From: Bacillota bacterium
GTDB lineage: Bacteria; Bacillota; Sulfobacillia; JAJZYS01; JAJYTV01
DNA length: 39,208 nucleotides
NCBI GenBank assembly: GCA_021793215.1
Contig: JAJYTE010000024.1
Location: 1 to 39,208 of the forward strand
Reading direction: 5' to 3'
Shown: positions 29,972 to 39,208 of the stretch, piece after piece
Position numbering within the stretch: position 1 is the stretch's first letter
Layout of the letters: each line of letters begins with the position of its first letter
Notes under the pieces: model-generated
Database searches by the model: none
Seen by the model: the letters and a program-made list of their open reading frames with translations, nothing else
Told to the model about the DNA's origin: nothing
Position numbers and translations under genes: made by a program

Positions 29972-30502
29972 ATCAGCAAGGACTTGCGGGTCAACGAGGA
30001 GATTCGAGTGCGCGAGGTGCGTGTCGTAACCCAGGAGGGAGAGCAGCTCGGCATCTTCCCGATTCGGGAGGCCCTGCATCTCGCGGTAGAGCGCAACCTC
30101 GATCTCGTCGAGGTGGCCCCGTCCGCCAAGCCACCCGTGTGCCGCATCATGGACTACGGCCGGTTCCGCTACGAGCAGGCCAAGAAGGAGCGGGACACGC
30201 GCAAGAAGCAGCACCAAGTGACGATCAAGGAAGTCAAGCTTCGGCCCCGCATCGAGGAGCACGACTTCGAGGTGAAGGCCAGGAACGCTGAGCGCTTCCT
30301 CAAAGAGGGAGACCGCGTCAAGGCGACGATCATGTTCCGGGGCCGTGAGATCGTCCACACCGACCTGGGACGCGCCGTTCTGGACCGCCTCGTGACGTTC
30401 CTCCAGGAAGTGGCCATAGTGGAGCGCCCGGCGCGCGTCGAGGGACGCAACATGACCATGTTCCTCGTGCCGAAGGAACATTCCACTCCGAAGGGTGTGT
30501 GA
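29972..30502 (+). CDS. infC: Translation initiation factor IF-3 with ATC start codon
   Basis: A 176-residue IF-3. The N-domain opens SKDLRVNEEIRVREVRVV and contains IFPIREALHLAVERNLDLVEVAP. A lysine-rich linker follows (AKKERDTRKKQHQ), then the C-domain with VKLRPRIEEHDFEVKARNAERFL and GDRVKATIMFRGREI. It binds the 30S subunit and rejects non-canonical start codons. The start is read as ATC at 29972, nine bases after GGAGG. This gives the expected I/T-S-K-D opening, while the first GTG/TTG (TTG 29984) would lose it and has no spaced Shine-Dalgarno site. A rare start codon allows IF-3 to repress its own synthesis, as known for infC in other bacteria. Confidence 0.95.
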   Translation: MSKDLRVNEEIRVREVRVVTQEGEQLGIFPIREALHLAVERNLDLVEVAPSAKPPVCRIMDYGRFRYEQAKKERDTRKKQHQVTIKEVKLRPRIEEHDFEVKARNAERFLKEGDRVKATIMFRGREIVHTDLGRAVLDRLVTFLQEVAIVERPARVEGRNMTMFLVPKEHSTPKGV

Positions 30503-30505
30503 CGG

Positions 30506-30703
30506 ATGCCGAAGATGAAGACGAACCGTTCCGCCGCGAAGCGCTTTCGCCGCACCGGCGGGGGGAAGTTCAAGCGCGCCAAGGGGCTCGCGCGGCACTT
30601 CCTGACCAAGAAGTCGCCGAAGCGCAAGTCGGACCAGCACCAGAGCGCCTACGTCTCGAAGTCGGACCAGAAGCGCGTCGAGCGCCTTCTGCCGTACAGC
30701 TAA
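30506..30703 (+). CDS. rpmI: 50S ribosomal protein L35
   Basis: A 65-residue basic protein, MPKMKTNRSAAKRFRRTGGG at the N-terminus and KRVERLLPYS at the C-terminus, typical of L35. It starts three bases after the infC stop and is followed 15 bases later by rplT, the conserved infC-rpmI-rplT order. Confidence 0.97.
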   Translation: MPKMKTNRSAAKRFRRTGGGKFKRAKGLARHFLTKKSPKRKSDQHQSAYVSKSDQKRVERLLPYS

Positions 30704-30718
30704 GGGGGACCGTCGCCG

Positions 30719-31078
30719 ATGGCACGCATCAAGAAGGGCGTTACCGCCCATCGCCGCCACAAGAAGATCCTGAAGCTTGCCCGGGGGTACTGGGGCGCAC
30801 GCCACCGCCTGTTCCGTCCTGCGAACGAGGCCGTGATGAAGGCGCTTTGGTACTCCTACCAGCACCGGCGGCAGCGCAAGGGTGAGTTCCGGCGCCTCTG
30901 GATCGCGCGCATCAACGCGGCGGCCCGCGCGGAGGGGCTGTCGTACAGCCGCTTCATGAGCGGCCTGCGCCGCGCCGGCGTGGAGATCAACCGCAAGTTG
31001 CTCGCTGACCTCGCGGCGCGCGACAGCGCGGCGTTCGCGGCGCTCGTGAAGACAGCGAAGGCCTCGCTTGTGCGCTAG
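30719..31078 (+). CDS. rplT: 50S ribosomal protein L20
   Basis: A 119-residue L20 with the basic N-terminal extension [20 protein letters not shown], then [21 protein letters not shown] and the C-domain [24 protein letters not shown]. It is needed for early 50S assembly and, in Bacilli, represses its own operon through the leader. The end overlaps the start of the methyltransferase gene by 11 bases. Confidence 0.97.
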   Translation: MARIKKGVTAHRRHKKILKLARGYWGARHRLFRPANEAVMKALWYSYQHRRQRKGEFRRLWIARINAAARAEGLSYSRFMSGLRRAGVEINRKLLADLAARDSAAFAALVKTAKASLVR

Positions 31079-31847
31079 TCCTTCGAGCCGCGGAGCCTTG
31101 CGCGCCCAGGTGCGCGCGACGCGCCGCGGCGAGGTTGAGGGTCGGGTCGTCGTCGAAGGCGCACGCCTCGTAGCAGAGGCGCTCGCCCAAGGCGCGCGGC
31201 TCGACCTTCTTCTGTTCTCGCCGAGGCTCGGCGACCGACCCCTGCCGCCGGAGGAGATCTCCCGCATCGAAGGGCATCCTGCCGCGCAGCAGGTGACCGA
31301 CCAGGAGATGGAGCGCCTGTGCGGCGGGCCGTCCCACCAGGGCACGCTCGCCATCCTGGAGCTTCCCGCGTGGACGCCGCGCGACTGCCTTCGAGGGGAC
31401 GGCTGGCTCGTCGCGCTCGACGGCGTGCAGGACCCGGCGAACCTCGGCGGGATCGCGCGGGCGGCCCTCGCGTTCGGCGCCAGCGGGATCTGGTGCAGGC
31501 AAGGCGGCGCACGCCCGCAGAACCCCCGAGCCTACCGCGCGGCCGCCGGGGCCTTCCTACACCTGCCAATCGCGCACCTCCCCGACTTCGAAGCTGAGAT
31601 CGAGGCGCTCGGGTGGCCGGTCTGGGTGGCGTCCGCCCATGGCGATGCGCTCGGAGCCGACTGGCCGCCTCCCGGGCGCGCGGTCCTGGTGCTCGGCAAC
31701 GAGGGCCGCGGCAGCTCTCTCGCGCTCGGGCGAAACGTCGCGATCCCGATGCGCGGTGTGAGCGAGTCGCTGAACGTGTCGCAAGCCGCTGCGGTGCTGC
31801 TCTGGCGGGCGCAGTCGGCTTTACAAGCGGGTGGACACCCGGTATAA
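31068..31847 (+). CDS. SpoU/TrmH-family RNA 2'-O-methyltransferase
   Basis: A 259-residue SPOUT enzyme. The N-terminal substrate-binding domain (about 1-95) contains [13 protein letters not shown]. The knotted catalytic domain carries motif 1 [22 protein letters not shown], motif 2 [10 protein letters not shown] and motif 3 [21 protein letters not shown]. It methylates a ribose 2'-OH of 23S rRNA or tRNA; the exact site is unknown. TTG 31068 is taken as start because the N-terminal domain needs these residues; it lies inside the end of rplT, so translation is coupled. Its stop codon lies within the -10 box of the pheS promoter. A SpoU-type gene before pheST is common in Bacillota. Confidence 0.9.
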   Translation: MCASPSSRGALRAQVRATRRGEVEGRVVVEGARLVAEALAQGARLDLLLFSPRLGDRPLPPEEISRIEGHPAAQQVTDQEMERLCGGPSHQGTLAILELPAWTPRDCLRGDGWLVALDGVQDPANLGGIARAALAFGASGIWCRQGGARPQNPRAYRAAAGAFLHLPIAHLPDFEAEIEALGWPVWVASAHGDALGADWPPPGRAVLVLGNEGRGSSLALGRNVAIPMRGVSESLNVSQAAAVLLWRAQSALQAGGHPV

Positions 31848-31848
31848 T
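31820..31848 (+). promoter_or_regulatory. Sigma-A promoter of pheST
   Basis: TTTACA (31820-31825) and a perfect TATAAT (31843-31848) are spaced by 17 bases. The promoter overlaps the last codons and the stop of the methyltransferase gene and lies just before the pheS T-box leader. Confidence 0.85.
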
Positions 31849-31861
31849 TCCGCCAGCGACG

Positions 31862-32114
31862 ATGACGGAGAGAGTACCGTCCACGCGCGGCCGTGCAGGG
31901 ACGGGCGCCGAGACTGCGAGCGCCCGCGGTTGGCGAGGACCGGGAAGTTCACTCCGGAGTTCTGCCCTGAACCAGCAGTAGGGGCGGCGGAGGCCCACCG
32001 TGAGCGGGGCGGCCGGGTCTGTGCCCGGGTCGAGCGGGGCTTTTGGCCCAACGGCGGTGGTACCGCGGAGTCTTCGGACTTCGTCCCCGTAGGGGGACGG
32101 GGTCTATTCTTTTT
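31862..32114 (+). promoter_or_regulatory. T-box leader (tRNA-Phe sensing) of pheST
   Basis: The T-box GGTGGTACCGCGG lies at 32055-32067. Stem I begins with ACGGAGAGAGTA (AGTA at 31873-31876). The specifier strand is GAAG-TTC-ACT, with TTC (Phe) at 31948-31950, the same flanks as in the thrS leader. The terminator is CGTCCCC (32082-32088) with GGGGACG (32093-32099) and ends in TCTATTCTTTTT. Uncharged tRNA-Phe should relieve termination. Confidence 0.93.
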
Positions 32115-32136
32115 GCTGCGGAGGGGATGGGCAGAG

Positions 32137-33159
32137 GTGTTGGACGTCGAGGCACTGCGAGGCGAGGCGCTGCGCGACATCGCGGCAGCCGTGGACGAGG
32201 CGCAGCTCGAGCAGGCCCGCATCGAGTGGCTGGGACGAAAGGGCCCGATCGCCGATGCGCTGCGTGGCATCAAGAACGCTCCGCCGGATGAGCGGCGCGA
32301 GCTGGGTCTTGCGCTCAACCGGGTGCGCGACGCCCTGGAATCGGCGATGGAGGAGCGGCGGGCGGCGCTCAAGGCGAGCTCTGTCACAGCGCGCCTCGCG
32401 CGGGAGGCGCTCGACGTGACACTGCCCGGTCGACCGCGCGCGATCGGGGGTCCGCATCCTCTGCAGCTCGCGGAGGACGCGCTCGTCGACGCGCTGCACG
32501 CGCTTGGCTTCCAGTTGGCCGATGGCCCCGAGGTCGAGAGCGAGGAGCTGAACTTCGAGGCGCTCAACATACCTGCGGACCACCCGGCGCGCGAGATGCA
32601 CGACACCTTCTTCGTCGAAGGCCACCCCGGCTACGTACTGCGCACCCACACATCACCCGTCCAGATCCGCGCGATGCGCCGCCACGCCCCGGCGCCTCTG
32701 CGCGTCGTCACGGTCGGCCGCGTCTACCGGCGCGACGACGACGTCACGCACTCGCCCGTCTTCCACCAGATGGAGGGGCTGGCTGTCGGCGAGGGCCTAG
32801 GGATGCAGCACCTCAAGGGGACTCTCTACGGCCTGTGCCGCGCGATCTTCGGCCAGGACGTGCGCATCCGCCTTCGCCCGAGCTACTTCCCGTTCACCGA
32901 GCCGTCGGCCGAGGTGGACATCGGATGCGTCTTCTGCGGCGGCGACGGCTGCCGCATCTGCAAGGGCACGGGCTTCATCGAGATCTTGGGCTCCGGCATG
33001 GTGCACCCGCACGTGCTGCGCGAAGGCGGCTACGATCCGGCGCGGCACACGGGCTTCGCCTTCGGCGTCGGAGTCGAGCGCATCGCGATGCTCCGCTACG
33101 GCGTGGACGACATCCGCCTGTTCTTCCAAAGCGACCTCAGGCTGCTGCGCCAGTTCTGA
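32137..33159 (+). CDS. pheS: Phenylalanyl-tRNA synthetase alpha subunit
   Basis: A 340-residue class II catalytic subunit. The N-terminal coiled coil spans about 1-85 (ARIEWLGRKGPI). The core has motif 1 around GFQLADGPEVES, the motif 2 region RVVTVGRVYRRDDDVTHSPVFHQMEG, and motif 3 GFAFGVGVERIAML. A four-cysteine segment CVFCGGDGCRICKGTG is common in bacterial PheS. GTG 32137 is ten bases after GGAGGGG; the adjacent TTG 32140 is in the same frame and possible. The gene lies 15 bases before pheT, with which it forms the (alpha-beta)2 enzyme. Confidence 0.96.
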   Translation: MLDVEALRGEALRDIAAAVDEAQLEQARIEWLGRKGPIADALRGIKNAPPDERRELGLALNRVRDALESAMEERRAALKASSVTARLAREALDVTLPGRPRAIGGPHPLQLAEDALVDALHALGFQLADGPEVESEELNFEALNIPADHPAREMHDTFFVEGHPGYVLRTHTSPVQIRAMRRHAPAPLRVVTVGRVYRRDDDVTHSPVFHQMEGLAVGEGLGMQHLKGTLYGLCRAIFGQDVRIRLRPSYFPFTEPSAEVDIGCVFCGGDGCRICKGTGFIEILGSGMVHPHVLREGGYDPARHTGFAFGVGVERIAMLRYGVDDIRLFFQSDLRLLRQF

Positions 33160-33174
33160 TCGGGAGGCGAAGGA

Positions 33175-35523
33175 GTGCGCATCTCTCATGAATGGCTCAC
33201 CGCGCTGCTCGGCCCGTTGCCTGCGCCCGACGACGTCGCCCGCATCCTGACGCAGCAGGGACTCGAGGTAGAAGCCCTGGAACTTCGCGGGGCCGGCCTC
33301 CTTGGCGCCGTCGTCGCCGAGGTCGCGAAGCTCGAGAAGGTCACGGAGCGGCTGACCCGGGTCACCCTGCGGACAGCGGGGGGAGAGGCCGTCTGCGTGA
33401 CGGGCGCACGCAACCTTTCGCCCGGAAATCGGGTGCCCTATGCACCTCCCGGCGCGCAGCTGCCCGACGGGCGCACGCTGGAGGTGGCGGAGCTGCATGG
33501 GGTCCCGTCGCACGGCATGCTGCTCTCGGCCGACGAGATCGGCATCGGACCAGACCATGACGGCATCCTCATCCTGCCGCAGAACGCGCCGGTCGGGGAC
33601 GACGTCGCACACTGGCTGGGTCTTCCGGACGCAGTCTACGAGATCGGCCTGACGCCGAGTTTCGCCCAGCACTGCCAGAGCGCGCGCGGGATCGCGCAGG
33701 AACTCGCAGCGCCGCTCGGCCTACGCCTGCCTGCCGCCGCTTCAGAGTCGCTCGCTCCACGCGAGGAAGCGCCGCGCGTCACGGTGGACGATCCGGAGCT
33801 CTCGCCGCTCTACGCGGGCATCTGGCTCGTGCGGACCGCGCAGGTCGAGACGCCGCTTTGGATGCGCCGCAGGCTCTGGAGCTGCGGGATGCGCTCCGTG
33901 TCGCCGATCGTCGACCTGACGAACTACGTCATGCTGGAGGTCGGGCAGCCGATGCACCCCTTCGCCCAGGAGAAGATCCAGGGGGGGATCCATGTGCGCT
34001 GCGCGGCCGCGGGCGAACGGCTCCTGACGCTGGACGGAGAGGAGCGGGCGCTCGACCCGAGCGACATCGTCATCGCAGACGCGCGCGGGGCGGTGGCCAT
34101 CGCCGGCGTGATGGGCTCCGCGCGCGCCGAGGTCGACGAGGCGACCGACCGCGTGTTCTTGGAGTCGGCGCTCTTCTCCGCACGGCGCGTCGGGCGCACC
34201 ATGCGCCGGCTCGGGCTCCGGAGCGAGGCGGCGCAGCGCTTCGCGCACGGCCTCGCCGCCGACCTGCCGCTGCGCGCGGTGGCGAGGGTGCGCGAGCTGG
34301 CGCCCGAGGTCGGCTGGCAGGCGCTGCCCGGCGGCCTCACGGTGGGTGGGGTGGCGCCCGAGGCAGCGCCGATCCGCGTAGAGGCCGCCTACGTGCGCAC
34401 GCTGCTCGGCCTCGATCTGACTGCCGAGCGGCAGGCCGCGGCGCTCGAGAGCCTCGGCTTCTCGGTCGACGTGACCGAAGACGGCCTCCGCGTGCGCGCG
34501 CCGCGTGATCGAATCGACGTTCGGGGAGCCTGCGATGTGGCGGAGGAGGTGCTTCGCGCCGTTGGCATCGACCGCGTCGCGGCGGTACTGCCGCCGCCCG
34601 CTCCCGCCGTCGCCGAACCCGAGATCTACGGCCTTCGGCGTAGCGCGCTCGGGGCGTTCATGGCGCTTGGATACCGCGTCGCGGTGAGTTATTCTCTGGT
34701 CGACCCGGAGCTTTTGGCGCGGATCGGCCAACCGGCGGAGGTGACGATCGCCAACGCCCTGAGCGGTGACCTCGCGGCGCTGCGCACTACGCTGCGGCTC
34801 GGGCTCCTGCAGGCCGTCGCGCGCAACCTCGCGAGGGGCGTCGGCGAGATCGCGCTCTGTGAAGCCGGACGGGTCTTCCACCGCCAGGGCGGTGAGGTCC
34901 TGGAGGAGGAGTCGCTCGGGTTCACGCTGTGCGGCCCGCGGGCCCCACTCAGCCGCTTCGGACAGCAGCCGGTCGATTTCTTCGATCTCAAGGGAGACCT
35001 CGAGGCGGCGCTCAGCGCGCTGCGGGTGTCGGATGTCGAGATGCGCGCAGGATCGGACGCGGCGCTGCACACCGGGCGTCAGGCGGAGGTCTTCGCCGCC
35101 GGGCGGCGCCTCGGCAGCATTGGGGAAGTGCACCCCGACATCGCCGAGCAGCTCGGGATCTCCGAGCGCGTCCTCATCGGCGAGATCTCGCTGCAGGCGG
35201 TGCTCGCCTCTGAACGCCCACTCGTTGCCCGCCCGCTGCCACGATACCCTGCCCTCGTGCGCGATGTGGCACTGGTAGTCGACGAGCAACTCCCGTACGA
35301 TGAGGTGCGGCGGGAAGTGGCAGACGTGCTCGGTGGCCTCTTGGCCGCCGACGCGCTGTTCGATGTCTTCGTGGGCGCCCCGGTTCCGCCGGGCAAAAAG
35401 AGCCTGGCACTTCGGCTGTGGCTGCGCAGTCCCGAGCGGACGCTTGCAGAGGCCGATGCGGAGGAAGCGCTCGCGAACCTGCTCCGAAGGCTCGGCGACC
35501 GGTTTGGAGCGCACCTGCGCTAG
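33175..35523 (+). CDS. pheT: Phenylalanyl-tRNA synthetase beta subunit
   Basis: A full-length beta subunit of 782 residues. It opens with VRISHEWLTALLGPLPAPDD, has an EMAP/B2 OB-fold (about 40-150; VCVTGARNLSPGNRVPYAPPG), the B3/B4 editing domain with MRSVSPIVDLTNYVMLEVGQPMH and RGAVAIAGVMG, a B5 domain (ADRxAAAL... around 405-470), a catalytic-like core and a C-terminal FDX-ACB domain (PLPRYPALVRDVALVVDEQ). It provides tRNA binding and editing of mischarged Tyr-tRNA-Phe. The start is GTG 33175, preceded by GGGAGGCGAAGGA. No key region is missing. Confidence 0.96.
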   Translation: MRISHEWLTALLGPLPAPDDVARILTQQGLEVEALELRGAGLLGAVVAEVAKLEKVTERLTRVTLRTAGGEAVCVTGARNLSPGNRVPYAPPGAQLPDGRTLEVAELHGVPSHGMLLSADEIGIGPDHDGILILPQNAPVGDDVAHWLGLPDAVYEIGLTPSFAQHCQSARGIAQELAAPLGLRLPAAASESLAPREEAPRVTVDDPELSPLYAGIWLVRTAQVETPLWMRRRLWSCGMRSVSPIVDLTNYVMLEVGQPMHPFAQEKIQGGIHVRCAAAGERLLTLDGEERALDPSDIVIADARGAVAIAGVMGSARAEVDEATDRVFLESALFSARRVGRTMRRLGLRSEAAQRFAHGLAADLPLRAVARVRELAPEVGWQALPGGLTVGGVAPEAAPIRVEAAYVRTLLGLDLTAERQAAALESLGFSVDVTEDGLRVRAPRDRIDVRGACDVAEEVLRAVGIDRVAAVLPPPAPAVAEPEIYGLRRSALGAFMALGYRVAVSYSLVDPELLARIGQPAEVTIANALSGDLAALRTTLRLGLLQAVARNLARGVGEIALCEAGRVFHRQGGEVLEEESLGFTLCGPRAPLSRFGQQPVDFFDLKGDLEAALSALRVSDVEMRAGSDAALHTGRQAEVFAAGRRLGSIGEVHPDIAEQLGISERVLIGEISLQAVLASERPLVARPLPRYPALVRDVALVVDEQLPYDEVRREVADVLGGLLAADALFDVFVGAPVPPGKKSLALRLWLRSPERTLAEADAEEALANLLRRLGDRFGAHLR

Positions 35524-35567
35524 CGGGTGGACAGGCCGGCAAATGTCCCGACCAGGAGGAGATACCG

Positions 35568-36872
35568 GTGGCGGATCTGACGAACCCGTTCCTTATCGTA
35601 CAGGGCCAGTTGCATCGCGCAGTGCAGAACCTCGGCCTCTCTGAGGACGTGTACGAGCTGTTCAAGGAGCCGATGCGGATCTCGCGCGTCGCGGTCCCTG
35701 TGCGCATGGATGACGGGCGGATCCAGAGCTTCCTCGGCTACCGCGCGCAGCACACGGATGTCACGGGCCCGACCAAGGGAGGCATTCGCTTCCACCCAGA
35801 CGTCAACGAGGACGAGGTCAAGGGCCTCTCGATGTGGATGACGTTCAAGACGGCGGTCATGGGCCTGCCGTACGGCGGCGCCAAAGGCGGCGTCATCTGC
35901 GACCCCGGCCAGCTCAGCGAGAAGGAGCTGGAGGAGCTCTCCCGCGGGTACATCCGCCTGCTCTCTCCCGTGATGGGACCTGAGGTCGACATCCCGGCGC
36001 CGGACGTCAACACGAACCCGAAGATCATGGGGTGGATGCTCGACGAGTTCGACCGCGTGCGCGGGCACCACTCTCCAGGATTCATCACCGGCAAGCCGCT
36101 CGTGCTCGGTGGCTCCCTCGGGCGCGACGCGGCGACCGGCCGCGGGGTGCTGATCGTCGTCCTGCAGGCGATGGAGCGGCTCGGGATCGATCCGACGAAG
36201 GCGACAGCGGCCGTGCAGGGCTTCGGCAACGTCGGCTCGCATGCTGCGCGCCTGCTGCACGACGCCGGGGTGAAGATCGTCGCGGTGTCGGATGTGCGCG
36301 GCAGTGCCTACAACCCGGACGGACTCGACCTACCGGCGCTGCTCACCTACGCGGCGGAGCACAAGACGACCCAAGGCTTCCCCGGCAGCCGCCAGATCTC
36401 CACAGTCGAGCTCTTCTCCCTGGATGTCGACGTGATCGTGCCGGCTGCCCTCGAGAACCAGATCGACGGCGAGCGCGCGGAGCACGTGCGCGCACGGATC
36501 GTGGCGGAAGCGGCGAACGGCCCGACGACGCCCGAAGGCGACGAACTCCTGGCCGAGCGCGGCATCTTCGTCATTCCGGACATCCTGTGCAACGCCGGTG
36601 GCGTGACGGTCTCGTACTTCGAGTGGGTCCAGAACACGATGGGCTACTACTGGCCCGAGGACGAGGTGAACGACAAACTCGAGCGGATGATGACCGACGC
36701 GTTCTCCACGGTGTACAAGATGCAGAAGGAGCACGGCGTGACGATGCGCGAGGCGGCCTACCTGGTCGCGGTGCACCGGGTCGCCGAGGCGGCCAACGCC
36801 CGCGGTTGGCTCCGGGTGAACTTCCAGCACGAGGTGCCGGGCGCCGTACTGCGCGGTCCCACCACCCGCTAA
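35568..36872 (+). CDS. Glutamate dehydrogenase (Glu/Leu/Phe/Val dehydrogenase family)
   Basis: A 434-residue enzyme of the small hexameric type (RocG/GudB-like). It shows GPTKGGIRFHPDVNEDEV, the catalytic-lysine segment PYGGAKGGV (about 100-108), PAPDVNTN, the Rossmann loop GFGNVGS (218-224) and AEAANGPTTPEGDELL. It interconverts glutamate and 2-oxoglutarate plus ammonia. An acidic residue after beta-2 is not obvious (AVSDVRGSAYN), so NAD versus NADP is open. GTG 35568 is nine bases after AGGAGG; the longer frame overlaps pheT and is not a start. It lies 44 bases after pheT, close enough for partial read-through. Confidence 0.93.
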   Translation: MADLTNPFLIVQGQLHRAVQNLGLSEDVYELFKEPMRISRVAVPVRMDDGRIQSFLGYRAQHTDVTGPTKGGIRFHPDVNEDEVKGLSMWMTFKTAVMGLPYGGAKGGVICDPGQLSEKELEELSRGYIRLLSPVMGPEVDIPAPDVNTNPKIMGWMLDEFDRVRGHHSPGFITGKPLVLGGSLGRDAATGRGVLIVVLQAMERLGIDPTKATAAVQGFGNVGSHAARLLHDAGVKIVAVSDVRGSAYNPDGLDLPALLTYAAEHKTTQGFPGSRQISTVELFSLDVDVIVPAALENQIDGERAEHVRARIVAEAANGPTTPEGDELLAERGIFVIPDILCNAGGVTVSYFEWVQNTMGYYWPEDEVNDKLERMMTDAFSTVYKMQKEHGVTMREAAYLVAVHRVAEAANARGWLRVNFQHEVPGAVLRGPTTR

Positions 36873-36891
36873 TCCCGCGCAAGCGTGACGT

Positions 36892-36921
36892 GCCCCCGGG
36901 GAACGCTTTTCCCCGGGGGGC
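36892..36921 (+). terminator. GC-rich hairpin after the glutamate dehydrogenase gene
   Basis: GCCCCCGGGGAA (36892-36903) pairs with TTCCCCGGGGG(G)C (36909-36921). No T-run follows. The 3' arm contains the G-run that serves as Shine-Dalgarno site of the next gene (GTG 36930), so the hairpin could both limit read-through and hide the ribosome site. Confidence 0.6.
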
Positions 36922-36929
36922 GTGCCAAC

Positions 36930-37487
36930 GTGGAATGGGGCGACATCCTTCAGGAGCTCTGGCGCACCGCGGCCCTGTACGTGCTTGCTTTCGGCGTCTT
37001 CCGCCTGATGGGAAAGCGCTCCGTCAGTCACCTCGCACCATTCGACATCGCCGTCGTCATCATCATCGGCGAGGCGGTCGCCATCGGCATCGAGGATGTG
37101 AGCAAGCCGGTCTGGAACTCGATCGCGGCGATCCTCGCGCTGGGTGTGCTGCAGTTCGGGCTCACCTGGCTGAACACCAAATGGCGCACCGGCGAGAAGG
37201 TCTCGCAGGGCATCGCGACGATGCTCGTCAAGGATGGCAAGGTGCTGATGGACGCCATGGCCAAGGAGCACATGTCGAAGTCGGATCTGACGATCGCGCT
37301 GCGCGAGCAGGGCTATGAGAAGATGGAAGATGTGAAGATCGCGCGGCTCGAGCCGACCGGGCAGGTGTCGGTGCTGCCGGTCGACAACATGAAGCCGGTG
37401 ACGTTCGGCGACCTCGGTCTGTCGCAGGGCGAGACGCTGAAGACCTACCTCGACCGCAGGCTGCAGGAGTTGCGGGGCGGCACGTAA
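36930..37487 (+). CDS. DUF421/YetF-type membrane protein
   Basis: The protein has 185 residues. Three hydrophobic segments (about 9-25, 36-55 and 60-80) include the DUF421 hallmark FRLMGKRSVSHLAPFDIAVVIIIGEAVAI. A cytoplasmic domain follows with MLVKDGKVLMDAMAKEHMSKSDLTIALREQG and ARLEPTGQVSVLP, as in YetF/YcaP proteins. Function is poorly known; several paralogues in Bacillus are linked to spores or the membrane. GTG 36930 gives the normal short N-terminus (VEWGDILQELW); the upstream GTG 36885 would translate the hairpin. Confidence 0.87.
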   Translation: MEWGDILQELWRTAALYVLAFGVFRLMGKRSVSHLAPFDIAVVIIIGEAVAIGIEDVSKPVWNSIAAILALGVLQFGLTWLNTKWRTGEKVSQGIATMLVKDGKVLMDAMAKEHMSKSDLTIALREQGYEKMEDVKIARLEPTGQVSVLPVDNMKPVTFGDLGLSQGETLKTYLDRRLQELRGGT

Positions 37488-37505
37488 GTCCCCCGCGGAG
37501 GGGGA

Positions 37506-39208
<1,703 letters not shown>

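Overview
The window is GC-rich bacterial chromosome, most likely from a high-GC, endospore-forming member of the Bacillota. The evidence is two T-box leaders (before thrS and pheST), a YtxC-type sporulation gene directly upstream of thrS as in Bacillus, a MutS2 gene, an infC-rpmI-rplT block with an attenuator-type leader, and frequent GTG/TTG starts behind strong Shine-Dalgarno sites. The genus cannot be told from the sequence alone.

Left end (1-1154): a 3' half of a tRNA-Val(GAC) gene without its 5' half, followed by a strong terminator. This looks like the attachment-site scar of an element lying to the left. A small lipoprotein gene follows.

Catabolic island (1176-15055): an ornithine cyclodeaminase-family gene faces a + strand operon of acyl-CoA dehydrogenase (ACAD10/11-like), SDR, APH-type kinase and a divergent ComB-like phosphatase, followed by an AMP-forming acyl-CoA ligase. 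A convergent branched-chain/amide-type ABC transporter (SBP, two permeases, two ATPases) comes next. Divergent from the transporter are a zinc-type alcohol dehydrogenase and a quinone-oxidoreductase-like MDR gene. Four copies of one palindrome (ACCGACCGGTCGGT type) lie before the dehydrogenase operon, before the ligase, and twice in the transporter/alcohol-dehydrogenase divergent region, so the block looks like one regulon under an unlinked, probably TetR-family, repressor. The kinase + dehydrogenase + SDR + ligase set matches the logic of hydroxyacyl-CoA phosphorylation/elimination modules (levulinate Lva enzymes, ACAD10/11). The added ComB-like phosphatase is new to me.

Mixed region (15165-23008): an unknown one-TM protein, an orphan DppC/DppB-type permease pair in reversed order without ATPase or binding protein, and an FkbM methyltransferase. 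Then comes a deletion scar joining the 3' remains of a ClC/CBS gene and a marR gene. A - strand operon follows: ferritin-like-VIT1 metal transporter, P1 (DmpA-like) peptidase, UbiE-like methyltransferase and GNAT acetyltransferase.

Core region (23524-39208): ytxC, a convergent secreted GH18 hydrolase, T-box-thrS, and a - strand pair of SPFH protein plus a helical unknown protein. Then come leader-infC-rpmI-rplT-SpoU rRNA/tRNA methyltransferase, promoter/T-box-pheS-pheT, glutamate dehydrogenase, a DUF421 membrane protein, and mutS2, which runs off the right edge. Three good sigma-A promoters (thrS, infC, pheS), each with a 17-nt spacer, could be read directly. No IS element, CRISPR array or rRNA gene was seen.
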